Positions 35,458 to 43,722 of a stretch of 57,179 bases of DNA are shown piece by piece. The notes under the pieces were generated by a model that was not told where the DNA came from, did not search any database, and was given only the letters and a program-made list of their open reading frames with translations. Each line of letters begins with the position of its first letter. Position 1 is the first letter of the stretch. The stretch spans positions 1 to 57,179 of the forward strand of contig CAMLEO010000007.1 in assembly GCA_946478975.1 (NCBI GenBank), written 5' to 3'. Position numbers and translations under genes: made by a program. The DNA is from an uncultured Steroidobacter sp. Lineage in GTDB: Bacteria > Pseudomonadota > Gammaproteobacteria > Steroidobacterales > Steroidobacteraceae.

Positions 35458-36530
35458 GCGCGCCTCTCGTCAGCGTCATCGTTCCGACGTACAACCGTGC
35501 CGTACTGTTGAGCGAAGCGGTCAACAGCGTATTGCTGCAGACCTATCGGAACATCGAAATCATCGTCATCGACGATGGCTCGACCGATAACACAACCGAA
35601 GTCATGGCCACCTTCGGCGATCGCGTGCGCTACACGCGGCGGCCGAACGCCGGAGTGAATGCGGCGCGTAATCTTGGTCTGAAACAAGCCCGCGGTGAGT
35701 TCGTGGCATTGCTCGACAGCGACGACCTCTGGGCGCCGTTCAAGATCGAGCTGCAGGTGCGGCTGCTGCGTCACTTTACCGACGTGGGCTTCACGTTCTC
35801 GAACTTCGAGATCTTCCGCGGCCGCAGCCCCGAGACCGATTTGTATCTGGTGCGGGATGGCCTTGCGACCTGGTTCGATCACGCACCCGATCGCATCGAT
35901 CCCTATACGTGGCACAAGCCGTACTCGTCGTTGAAGGCCCCGACGCTGGAACTGCCGCGTGACGATTTCAACATCAGCGGCGGCGACATCTATCGCTCAT
36001 CGCTGTTCTGCCCGTATGTACTGCCGAGCACGGCGCTGATTCGCAAGGCGGCGATCCCTGCTCAGCAGCGCTTTTCGGAATTCGATTCCACCTGCGGCGA
36101 TTGGGAATTCTTCGCGCGCATGTCGAGAGAAACGGGCTGCCTGTACGTGGATCTGGCGACCGCATACAACCGTAGTCACGAAGATGCCGTGCGCCTGACG
36201 CGCGTCGATTCGACCGTGCAACTCGGCCGGCGTATTGCCATGATCGATCGCCTGTGGCGCGCGGATAAGAAATTTTATGCCGAGCACGGCGACAAGGTCG
36301 ATGAGATCCAGCGTCGCTTGTTGTTACGAGCGGCGAAGGAACATTTGCTTGCCGCGCGCACGTCGCAGGCTCGCGCCCATTTGAAGCGAGCCAGCCAGAT
36401 TTCCGACGAACGCCAGTCGATCAAGGAGCTGGCATTGCGGGCTGCTGCCGCCGTGCCTGGCAGCGGCATCATGCTGTTTGCCGCGCGAGCCGCCCTGCAT
36501 CGCGCCCGGGCGCTCATGGACCGGCAATGA
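35454..36530 (+). CDS. Family 2 glycosyltransferase
   Basis: A 358-residue GT-A enzyme. VSVIVPTYNRAVLLSEAV, the DDGSTDNT motif and the LLDSDDLW metal site mark it as GT2. It would add a sugar to the lipid-linked repeat unit at the cytoplasmic face. It overlaps both neighbours by four bases (ATGA at 35454 and 36527), so it is coupled to the two acyltransferases flanking it; the added sugar may be the one they modify. The sugar donor is unknown. Confidence 0.9.
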   Translation: MSAPLVSVIVPTYNRAVLLSEAVNSVLLQTYRNIEIIVIDDGSTDNTTEVMATFGDRVRYTRRPNAGVNAARNLGLKQARGEFVALLDSDDLWAPFKIELQVRLLRHFTDVGFTFSNFEIFRGRSPETDLYLVRDGLATWFDHAPDRIDPYTWHKPYSSLKAPTLELPRDDFNISGGDIYRSSLFCPYVLPSTALIRKAAIPAQQRFSEFDSTCGDWEFFARMSRETGCLYVDLATAYNRSHEDAVRLTRVDSTVQLGRRIAMIDRLWRADKKFYAEHGDKVDEIQRRLLLRAAKEHLLAARTSQARAHLKRASQISDERQSIKELALRAAAAVPGSGIMLFAARAALHRARALMDRQ

Positions 36531-37672
36531 ATGCAGCGGCAGCGGCACTCGAAACTCTGCGCCGCATCGACTCGCCGGAAGACTTGATCGCACGCTGGCG
36601 TCTGCTCCCGCAGGCGGCGCAGGAATTTCCCCAATCGGCTGATTGGACTGTCGTCGCTGCGCAGAGCTTGTACGCTCCCGACGCGTTACGTTTCATCCAA
36701 TTGTCACAACAGGGCGAGGTCGTCGGACTCGCGCCGCTGGCTGTGGCTCGCGGCGGATTCATAGAACGGCTCGAAATCGCCGGGGCGACGACGCTGTTCG
36801 AACCCTGCGGCTTCGAATACCGCGATCAAGAAACGCTGCGAGCTCTGTGTGAGGCCGTGATTCGCACCGGCCGCCCGGTGGTCCTGCAACGAATCGAAGC
36901 CGACGGCGCACTGGCTCAGACGTTCAAGACAGCAGCTCGCGGCCGCGGCCAGTTGCTTCAATTCAACGCGTCGGGCGCGCCGTTCGTACCGATCGCATCG
37001 AGCTGGGACGAATATTTCCAAAGCCTTTCGTCACGCCGGCGGCAAGACTATCGCCGGGCGCGGCGTGGCCTGGAGCGGCTGGGCAAGATCGAAATCGAGA
37101 TCCAGACGCCCGATGCGGCCACGGTCGAGGCGAAAATGACCGAAGCCATGCAAGTGGAGGCGGCGAGCTGGAAGGGACGGGAGGGCAGCGCCATGCTCAC
37201 CAACCCGCGCCTGAGCGGATTTTTCCTGCAACTGGCGGCGCGGCTGGCCCGGTCGGGTCAGTTGCGACTGTGTTTTCTGCGCCTGAATGGAGCGGCCATC
37301 GCCATGCAGATCGCCGCGGTTCACGGCGGCCGCTGGTGGGTGCTCAAAATCGGTTATGACGAACGCTGGGCCGAGCACTCGCCCGGCATCCAGCTGATGT
37401 GGGACGTGTTGCGCGAAGCCTTTCAGCAGCGCCTCACGTCGTTCGAGATGCTCGGCAGCGCGGAACCGTGGCTGACGATCTGGACCCGAGAGCAGCGAAC
37501 GTACCGTACACTCGCTTTCTATCCGTACAACGGCCGAGGCATGGTTGCCCTGAGCGCTGACATAATGAGAGCCTTCGCACAGCGCGCAGGCGCCAGCTTC
37601 GCAGGTAAATTCCGGGCTGAAGCCGGCGGCGCGGGAAAGAATGGTGGGACTGTCGCCGGGCCTGACACTTGA
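36527..37672 (+). CDS. GNAT-fold acyltransferase (CelD/BcsL-like), paralogue
   Basis: A 381-residue protein of the same fold as 34210. It has RRRQDYRRARRGLERLGKIE, then AASWKGREGSAML and YDERWAEHSPGIQLMWDVL, the last resembling the upstream protein. It probably transfers an acyl group in exopolysaccharide decoration. It overlaps the GT2 gene by four bases. Two such enzymes bracketing one GT2 suggest a local decoration module. The donor thioester is unknown; the ACP at 39771 is one possibility. Confidence 0.82.
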   Translation: MNAAAAALETLRRIDSPEDLIARWRLLPQAAQEFPQSADWTVVAAQSLYAPDALRFIQLSQQGEVVGLAPLAVARGGFIERLEIAGATTLFEPCGFEYRDQETLRALCEAVIRTGRPVVLQRIEADGALAQTFKTAARGRGQLLQFNASGAPFVPIASSWDEYFQSLSSRRRQDYRRARRGLERLGKIEIEIQTPDAATVEAKMTEAMQVEAASWKGREGSAMLTNPRLSGFFLQLAARLARSGQLRLCFLRLNGAAIAMQIAAVHGGRWWVLKIGYDERWAEHSPGIQLMWDVLREAFQQRLTSFEMLGSAEPWLTIWTREQRTYRTLAFYPYNGRGMVALSADIMRAFAQRAGASFAGKFRAEAGGAGKNGGTVAGPDT

Positions 37673-37682
37673 CGGACCGTGC

Positions 37683-37700
37683 GCGTGACCCCGATCACGC
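37683..37700. promoter_or_regulatory. CRP/FNR-like inverted repeat before the amidotransferase gene
   Basis: GCGTGA (37683-37688), six bases, TCACGC (37695-37700): a perfect inverted repeat of the GTGA-N6-TCAC form recognised by CRP/FNR-family regulators, though the flanking bases are C/G rather than T/A. It lies 81 bases before the ATG at 37782, in the 109-base gap that separates two transcriptional blocks. CRP-family control of EPS is common in gammaproteobacteria, but this site is inferred from pattern only. Confidence 0.4.
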
Positions 37701-37781
37701 CGCCAACGGCGAAATCCCGGACAATTGCGGTTCGCTCCGACGCTACGGCGCGCGAGCTTTTTTCACTTTGACGTCAACAGC

Positions 37782-39710
37782 ATGTGTGGCATAGCAGGCA
37801 CCCTTTACTTCGACGCACAGCGGTCGCCTGAGCAGAGCCGCCTGCAACGCATGGTGCAGGCGATCGCACATCGCGGCCCCGATGGCGACGGCTACCACAT
37901 CGAGGCCGGCGTCGGCCTCGGCCACGCACGCCTGAGCATCATCGACATCGGCGGCGGCGCCCAGCCCATCCACAACGGCCGGCGCACGGTGTGGATCACC
38001 TATAACGGCGAGATCTTCAATTACATCGAGCTGCGCCAGTTCCTGGAATCGCGCGGCCACAGCTTCTATACCCACACCGACACCGAAGTGATCGTGCACC
38101 TCTACGAGGAGTTGGGCGATCGTTTCGTCGACGAGTTGAACGGCCAGTTCTCGTTTGCGATCTGGGATGCTCCCAAGCGCCGCATGTTGTTGGTGCGCGA
38201 TCGCGCTGGAATCCTGCCGCTTTATTACGCGCAAACGCGCGACGAGCTGGTGTTCGCCTCCGAAGTAAAAGCCATCCTTGCCAGCGGCATCGTCACGGCG
38301 GCGCTGGATCCAAACGGCCTCGACGAGCTGATGACGTTCTGGGCGCCGCTCGCACCGCGCACGATGTTCAAAGGCATCAGCCAGCTCGCACCTGGCGAAA
38401 TGCTGATCGTCGAACGAGGCACGGTGAAGCGTCGTCAGTATTGGGAATGGGACTTTCCGACCGATGGCGAACATCGCCGCGGGTTGCAGCCTGATCTGGA
38501 GCAGGAGCTGCGTGAGATTCTGTCCGATGCCACGCGCCTGCGCTTGCGGGCGGACGTACCGGTCGGCGCTTATCTTTCCGGCGGTTTGGACAGCTCATCG
38601 CTGGTCGCGCTGCTCAACGAACGCGTGCCACAAACGTTGCGTACGTTCTCGATCGGCTTCGACGATGCCGGGCTCGACGAGTCCGTGCACCAACGTACAG
38701 TCGTGGATTACTTGCACACTGCTCACAATCACGTGCAGTGCTCGACCGCCGATATCGCTCGCGTTTTCCCTCGAACCATTCGTCACAGCGAAATGCCGGT
38801 GTTACGCACCGCGCCCGCGCCCATGCAGATGCTGTCGGGGCTGGTGCGGCGGTCGAATGTGAAAGTGGTGTTGACGGGCGAGGGCGCGGACGAGGTGCTG
38901 GGCGGCTACGATATTTTCAAGGAAGCCAAGGTCCGCCACTTCTGGGCGCAGCAGCCCGAATCCACCTGGCGTCCGGCGCTGCTGAAACGGTTGTATCCGT
39001 ATTTGAATCTGACGTCGGCGCAGAGCGCGGCGTACCTGAAAGAATTCTTCGGCGTCGGGCTGCAGAACCCGGCCGATCCGGTGTTCTCGCATCTGCCGCG
39101 ATGGGCGACCACGGCGCAATGTAAGTTGTTCTGGTCGGACGATTTCCGCGGTCGGGTGGAAGGCTCGGCGGTGGAGCGGTTGCGCGATTCGTTGCCGGCG
39201 CGAGTGAGCTCCTGGCATCGCTTCAACCGCGGCGAATATCTGGAAGCGAAGACGCTGCTGCCGAGTTATCTGCTGTCGGCGCAGGGCGATCGCATGCTGA
39301 TGGCGAGTTCGGTGGAGGGGCGCTTCCCGTTCCTCGATCATCGCCTGATCGAGTTCGCGAACCGTCTGCACCCGCGTTATAAAATGCGCGTGCTGAAGGA
39401 AAAGCACCTGCTCAAGCAGGCCATGCGCGATCGCTTGCCGGCGACGATTCTGCAGCGTCACAAGCAGCCGTATCGTGCTCCGGACGCAGCGGCGTTCGTC
39501 GGCGCTCAGACGCCGGAGTATGTGACAGAATTGATGAGTCCACAGGCGCTCGCACGCACCGGTTATTTCGATCCGGACAAGGTCACGCGCCTGGTCACGA
39601 AGCTGCAGCGGGCCAAGGTCCCGGCGGCACGAGACAACATGGCTTTCGTCGGCATCCTGTCCACACAGTTGTGGCACGCGCAGTTCGTCGCGGGCCAGAC
39701 GTTTGATTGA
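37782..39710 (+). CDS. XrtA-associated amidotransferase (asparagine synthase-like)
   Basis: A 642-residue class II amidotransferase. The ATG at 37782 gives MCGIAG, so Cys2 becomes the glutaminase nucleophile; an upstream in-frame extension would destroy it. Residues 1-200 are the glutaminase domain; the synthetase domain carries the PP-loop LSGGLDSSSLVALL. It matches the exosortase-A family TIGR03108. It would amidate a carboxylate, perhaps an uronic or acyl carrier-bound acid, using glutamine. Downstream ACP, acyl-CoA ligase and NAD-synthase-like genes form the rest of the module. A hairpin follows its stop. Confidence 0.93.
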   Translation: MCGIAGTLYFDAQRSPEQSRLQRMVQAIAHRGPDGDGYHIEAGVGLGHARLSIIDIGGGAQPIHNGRRTVWITYNGEIFNYIELRQFLESRGHSFYTHTDTEVIVHLYEELGDRFVDELNGQFSFAIWDAPKRRMLLVRDRAGILPLYYAQTRDELVFASEVKAILASGIVTAALDPNGLDELMTFWAPLAPRTMFKGISQLAPGEMLIVERGTVKRRQYWEWDFPTDGEHRRGLQPDLEQELREILSDATRLRLRADVPVGAYLSGGLDSSSLVALLNERVPQTLRTFSIGFDDAGLDESVHQRTVVDYLHTAHNHVQCSTADIARVFPRTIRHSEMPVLRTAPAPMQMLSGLVRRSNVKVVLTGEGADEVLGGYDIFKEAKVRHFWAQQPESTWRPALLKRLYPYLNLTSAQSAAYLKEFFGVGLQNPADPVFSHLPRWATTAQCKLFWSDDFRGRVEGSAVERLRDSLPARVSSWHRFNRGEYLEAKTLLPSYLLSAQGDRMLMASSVEGRFPFLDHRLIEFANRLHPRYKMRVLKEKHLLKQAMRDRLPATILQRHKQPYRAPDAAAFVGAQTPEYVTELMSPQALARTGYFDPDKVTRLVTKLQRAKVPAARDNMAFVGILSTQLWHAQFVAGQTFD

Positions 39711-39718
39711 CTATTTGA

Positions 39719-39737
39719 CGAGCCGCCTCGCGGCTCG
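39719..39737 (+). terminator. Strong hairpin between amidotransferase and ACP genes
   Basis: CGAGCCGC (39719-39726), loop CTC, GCGGCTCG (39730-39737): an 8-base perfect GC-rich stem. A TTTTT run begins about ten bases downstream, too far for a classical intrinsic terminator. It may cause partial termination or mRNA processing that sets the ACP level relative to the amidotransferase. Confidence 0.45.
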
Positions 39738-39770
39738 ATTGCCTGTATTTTTGTAACCGAGGAATGGCAC

Positions 39771-40028
39771 ATGACCGATGCGCTGCGCGAACAGATCCGC
39801 GCCTTCATCCTGGAAAATTACCTGTTCACCGACGACAAGTCGGCGCTCGGGCTCGATGACTCGCTGCTCGAACGCGGCATCGTCGACTCCACCGGCATGC
39901 TGGAAATCATTTTCTTCATCGAGGAGCAGCTCGGCGTGAAGGTGAAGGACGAGGAAATGATTCCGGACAACCTCGACGGCGTGAACAAGATCGCCGCGTT
40001 CGTGCAGTCCAAGCGCCAGGCCGCCTGA
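39771..40028 (+). CDS. Acyl carrier protein, XrtA-associated
   Basis: An 85-residue ACP. The phosphopantetheine Ser40 lies in RGIVDSTGMLEI, and the acidic helix (FFIEEQLGVKVKDEEM) is typical. It would carry an acyl or aminoacyl group activated by the ligase encoded 18 bases downstream. A dedicated ACP inside an EPS locus points to a thioester-derived decoration. GAGGAA lies 5 bases before the ATG. Confidence 0.9.
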   Translation: MTDALREQIRAFILENYLFTDDKSALGLDDSLLERGIVDSTGMLEIIFFIEEQLGVKVKDEEMIPDNLDGVNKIAAFVQSKRQAA

Positions 40029-40046
40029 AACGTTTCGGGATTCGTC

Positions 40047-41558
40047 ATGAGTGCTTCGCTGGTCCATGACTTCGACTGGATCGCCCGGCAGATGCCGGGC
40101 GCGCCGGCGTTGTCGTGGCATGGCGGTGTGTGGACGTATGCCGATTTGCATCGAGCGGTCGGCGCCACGCAAGGCCGGCTGCGTGCCATGGGCATTGAGC
40201 CGGGCTCGCGCGTCGCACTGCTGATCCGCAATTCGCCGCAATACGTCGCGAGTTACTTCGGCACGATCGCGTCGGGCTGCGTCGCCGTGCCGCTGAACGT
40301 CCAGGAACGCGCCACCGTGTTGTCGCGGCAGATCGAGCATGCCGAATGCAGTGCTGTGATCGCGGATCCTCAGCATCCGGAATGGGCGGCGCTGAAAGAA
40401 GCGATTGCCACCAAGGTCTCGCAGGTCATTACTGTCGAGTTGCAACCGGGCACGGCGGGCTGTCTGGCCTTTTGCGCAGCGATGCACACCGACGCCGAGC
40501 TGAAATTGCCGGACCTGCAGGTCGCTGAGCCGGCGATGATCATCTACACCTCGGGCACGACGTCGCGTCCGAAAGGTGTGTTGTTGAGCAACGGCAACCT
40601 GGTGGCCAACGCTCGCGCCATCGCTGCCTATTTGCGGATCACAGCCAGCGACAAGGTTCTGTGCGGACTGCCATTCCATTTCTCCTACGGCAGCTCGGTG
40701 TTGAACAGCAATTTGATTTCCGGCGCGCAGCTGCTGCTCGAAGATAACTTTGCGTTCCCGCAGCAGACATTGAAACGCATGCAGGAAGAGGGCGTCACCG
40801 GCTTTCCCGGCGTGCCTTCCACGTTCGCGCTGCTGCTCGGTCGCTGTCAGCTGAGCGACTTCGATCTCAGCAAACTTCGCTATATCACTCAGGCCGGCGG
40901 CTCGATGCCTCGCGCGCAGATCGAAAAGCTGCGCCAGCAGTTGCCGAGCACTGAAGTGTTCATCATGTACGGCCAGACCGAAGCCACCGCACGCCTGAGT
41001 TATCTGTCGCCGGAGCAGCTGGAAAACAAACTCGGCTCGGTCGGCATGCCGCTCGCGGGTGTCGAAATTGAAGTGCGTAACCAAGAAGGCGCGAATGTCG
41101 CGGCTGGCGAAGTGGGCGAGATCTGCGCGCGCGGGCCGAACATCATGCTGGGCTACTGGCGCGAGGCGGAGATGACGGCTCAGGTGCTACGAGACGGCTG
41201 GCTGCACACCGGCGATCTCGGTCACGTCGACGAAGAAGGTTATTTGTATATCGATGGCCGTGCCGTCGAGATGATCAAGGTCGGCGCGTTCCGCGTCAGC
41301 CCGCAGGAAGTCGAGGAAGTGCTCGCGACCTTCCCTGGAGTGCAGGAAGTGGCCGTCACCGGCGTCGCCGATGAAGTGCTCGGCCAATCCATCAAAGCTG
41401 TGATCGTGCTGCGCGAAGGTACGCCGGCCGATTTGCGAGGTGTGAAGGCGCATTGCCGCCAGCATCTCGCCAGCTACAAAGTCCCGAAGATCGTTGAGTT
41501 TGCCGCGGCGCTGCCGCGCACCTCCTCGGGCAAAGTGCAACGTTTCAAACTGGCTTAA
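40047..41558 (+). CDS. Acyl-CoA/ACP ligase, AMP-forming (XrtA-associated)
   Basis: A 503-residue ANL-superfamily ligase of the exosortase-A family (TIGR03098). Core motifs are IIYTSGTTSRPKGVLLSN (A3), MYGQTEATARLSY (A5), TGDLGHVDEEGYLYIDGR (A7) and the C-terminal Lys in SSGKVQRFKL (A10). It would adenylate a carboxylic acid and load it on the ACP or CoA. The substrate cannot be deduced. It is coded between the ACP and the NAD-synthase-like protein, on one transcript. Confidence 0.9.
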   Translation: MSASLVHDFDWIARQMPGAPALSWHGGVWTYADLHRAVGATQGRLRAMGIEPGSRVALLIRNSPQYVASYFGTIASGCVAVPLNVQERATVLSRQIEHAECSAVIADPQHPEWAALKEAIATKVSQVITVELQPGTAGCLAFCAAMHTDAELKLPDLQVAEPAMIIYTSGTTSRPKGVLLSNGNLVANARAIAAYLRITASDKVLCGLPFHFSYGSSVLNSNLISGAQLLLEDNFAFPQQTLKRMQEEGVTGFPGVPSTFALLLGRCQLSDFDLSKLRYITQAGGSMPRAQIEKLRQQLPSTEVFIMYGQTEATARLSYLSPEQLENKLGSVGMPLAGVEIEVRNQEGANVAAGEVGEICARGPNIMLGYWREAEMTAQVLRDGWLHTGDLGHVDEEGYLYIDGRAVEMIKVGAFRVSPQEVEEVLATFPGVQEVAVTGVADEVLGQSIKAVIVLREGTPADLRGVKAHCRQHLASYKVPKIVEFAAALPRTSSGKVQRFKLA

Positions 41559-41588
41559 TTTAGTCAATCAAGAGAGAAGAGGTCGTTC

Positions 41589-42578
41589 ATGGCTCGCAAG
41601 CCGCTCGATGCATCAGTGCTGCAAATGGATAACGATCGTGTCATCGAGACGATCACCACTCGCTTGCGCGCCATTTTGTCGAAGGACGTCGGCCGACGCG
41701 GCTTCGTGTGCGCCATGTCCGGCGGCATCGACAGCTCGGTGAGCTCGGCGCTGTGCGTGAAGGCGCTCGGCAAGGAGCGCGTCTACGGCTTGATGTTGCC
41801 GGAGCGCGATTCGTCGGGCTTCAGCACCGCGCGCGGCCGTCAGCTGGCCGAACACCTTGGCATCAAGTACGAAGTGTTCGACATCGCGCCGGCGCTGGAA
41901 GGCATCGGTTGTTACAAGTGGCGCGACGACGCCATTCGCAAAGTGTTTCCTGAGTATGGCGAGGGCTGGAAGAACAAGATCGTCATCAGCGGCGGCCTGG
42001 AAGGCCAGATCAATCACTTCCAGCTGGTGGTGCAGACGCCGTCGGGCGAGATCAAGCAGGAGCGCCTCGGCCTCAAGGAATATCTGCAGATCGTCGCGGC
42101 GACCAACCACAAGCAGCGTATTCGCAAGACGGTCGAATATTTCCATGCCGATCGTCTGAACTACGCCGTCATCGGCACGCCGAATCGTCTGGAATACGAC
42201 CAGGGCTTTTTCGTGAAGAACGGCGACGGCAGTGCCGACGTGAAGCCGATCGCGCACTTGTACAAGACGCAGGTATACGCGCTGGCGCGTCACATGAAGC
42301 TGCCGCCGGAAATCTGCAACGCGGTGCCGACCACCGATACTTACAGCCTGGCGCAGGGCCAGGACGAGTTTTACTTCGCGCTGCCGTACGCCAAGATGGA
42401 CCTGGCTTTGTATGCGCTCAACAACGGCTATAGCGCCGAAGAGCTCGCGCCAGTGATCGGCGTGACGCCGCAGCAGGCGGCGAACGTGTTCCGCGATATC
42501 GAGGCGAAGCGTAAGGCGACCCGCTACATGCACCTGAAGCCGGTGCTGGTGGAAGACGTTCCGGAACTGAAGCTTTGA
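41589..42578 (+). CDS. NAD-synthase-like PP-loop amidating enzyme
   Basis: A 329-residue protein with the PP-loop SGGIDSS (44-50), as in ammonia-dependent NadE. It lacks a glutaminase domain. Compared with ordinary NadE (~275 residues), it has an extra 50 residues, including GGLEGQINHFQLVVQTPSGE between 130 and 160. The C-terminal half keeps PNRLEYDQGFFVKNGDGSAD and PIAHLYKTQVYALARHM. In EPS loci such proteins may amidate a sugar or acyl carboxylate rather than make NAD. It may take ammonia delivered by the amidotransferase encoded upstream. Housekeeping NAD synthase cannot be ruled out. Confidence 0.8.
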   Translation: MARKPLDASVLQMDNDRVIETITTRLRAILSKDVGRRGFVCAMSGGIDSSVSSALCVKALGKERVYGLMLPERDSSGFSTARGRQLAEHLGIKYEVFDIAPALEGIGCYKWRDDAIRKVFPEYGEGWKNKIVISGGLEGQINHFQLVVQTPSGEIKQERLGLKEYLQIVAATNHKQRIRKTVEYFHADRLNYAVIGTPNRLEYDQGFFVKNGDGSADVKPIAHLYKTQVYALARHMKLPPEICNAVPTTDTYSLAQGQDEFYFALPYAKMDLALYALNNGYSAEELAPVIGVTPQQAANVFRDIEAKRKATRYMHLKPVLVEDVPELKL

Positions 42579-42590
42579 ACGAGTGACGCT

Positions 42591-43721
42591 GTGGAACTGC
42601 TGTTCTGGATCTGCGCGCTGCTGGTGGCGTATCCCTACGCCATCTATCCAGTCGTGCTGGTCGCCATCAATCGTTTCGGCGGCCGCCGTGTGCACACGGC
42701 GGATGTGAGTTACGAGCCCACGCTGACTGTGATCATGCCGGTGCATAACGAAGCCCGGCGCATCGCCGCCAAGGTCGAAAATCTGCTCGCACTGGATTAT
42801 CCGCGCGACAAGATGCAGATCCTGGTGATCGGCGATGGCTGCACCGACGACACGTTGGAGCGAGCGCAGGCCGCAGGGCAGGGCATCGTCACAGTCGTTC
42901 CGCTCGCAGGTCGCGGCGGCAAGGCGGCCGGGCTCAATGCGGGTTTGGAACGTGCGAGCGGTGAGATCATCGTGTTCACCGACGCCGGCATCATGCTGGA
43001 CCAGCCGTCGCTGCGGAATCTCATCGGTCATTTCACCGATCCGCAGATCGGCTGCGTTTCGGGCGAGGACTACATCGAAGGCTCGGAAACCGAAGGTTTG
43101 TACGGCAAGCTGGAACTGCTGCTGCGTCGAGAAGAAGCGCGGCTGCATTCCATCGCGGGTGCGAGCGGATGTTTCTACGCGCAGCGACGTGAGCTGTGCG
43201 AGCCCTTCCGCGCCGGCATGGCCCCAGACTTTCTTTCGGTGCTGAATGTGGTGCGTCAAGGCAAGCGCGCGCTGGCTGAGCCGCTGGCTCGCGGCTCGAT
43301 GACTGCGACTTCGAGTCAAAAGGCTGAGTTCACGCGCAAGGTTCGTACGTTCCTGCGTGGGATCACGGCGCTGTTCGGGAATGCCGGGCTGTTGAATCCG
43401 TTCCGGCATCCGGGCTTCTCGTTCATCCTCTGGTCGCACAAGCTGATGCGCTGGCTGGCGCCGCTGCCGATGGTTGGTTGTTTGGTTGCTGCCTGGTTGT
43501 TGCGTGCGCAGCCGTTGTATCTGACGTTTTTCATCATCCAGGTCGTGCTGTATGTGGCCGCAGTCGCTGGCATGTTGTGGCCGCAGTTGGCGGCCCGGCT
43601 GGTGCTCGTGCGGCTGAGCGCGTTCTTCGTGCTGGTAAATGCGGCGGCGTTGAAAGCGCTGGCGCTGTGGATGGTCGGCAGTCGCGTGGAAGTGTGGCAG
43701 CCGACGCAACGGCCGAAGTGA
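42591..43721 (+). CDS. Membrane-bound family 2 glycosyltransferase
   Basis: A 376-residue GT2 with a short N-terminal membrane segment, the GT-A core (TVIMPVHNEARRIAAKVENL, VIGDGCTDDT, FTDAGIMLD, RRELCEPFR) and two or three C-terminal membrane segments (ALALWMVG, LYVAAVAGMLWPQ). This architecture suits polymerising or repeat-unit transferases at the inner membrane. It starts at GTG 42591, 12 bases after the preceding stop, and is followed after 1 base by a GT4 gene. Confidence 0.87.
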   Translation: MELLFWICALLVAYPYAIYPVVLVAINRFGGRRVHTADVSYEPTLTVIMPVHNEARRIAAKVENLLALDYPRDKMQILVIGDGCTDDTLERAQAAGQGIVTVVPLAGRGGKAAGLNAGLERASGEIIVFTDAGIMLDQPSLRNLIGHFTDPQIGCVSGEDYIEGSETEGLYGKLELLLRREEARLHSIAGASGCFYAQRRELCEPFRAGMAPDFLSVLNVVRQGKRALAEPLARGSMTATSSQKAEFTRKVRTFLRGITALFGNAGLLNPFRHPGFSFILWSHKLMRWLAPLPMVGCLVAAWLLRAQPLYLTFFIIQVVLYVAAVAGMLWPQLAARLVLVRLSAFFVLVNAAALKALALWMVGSRVEVWQPTQRPK

Positions 43722-43722
43722 T

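Noticed and set aside
37725..37781. Upstream in-frame extension of the amidotransferase
   Set aside because: It would bury the catalytic Cys that must be residue 2 after Met removal.
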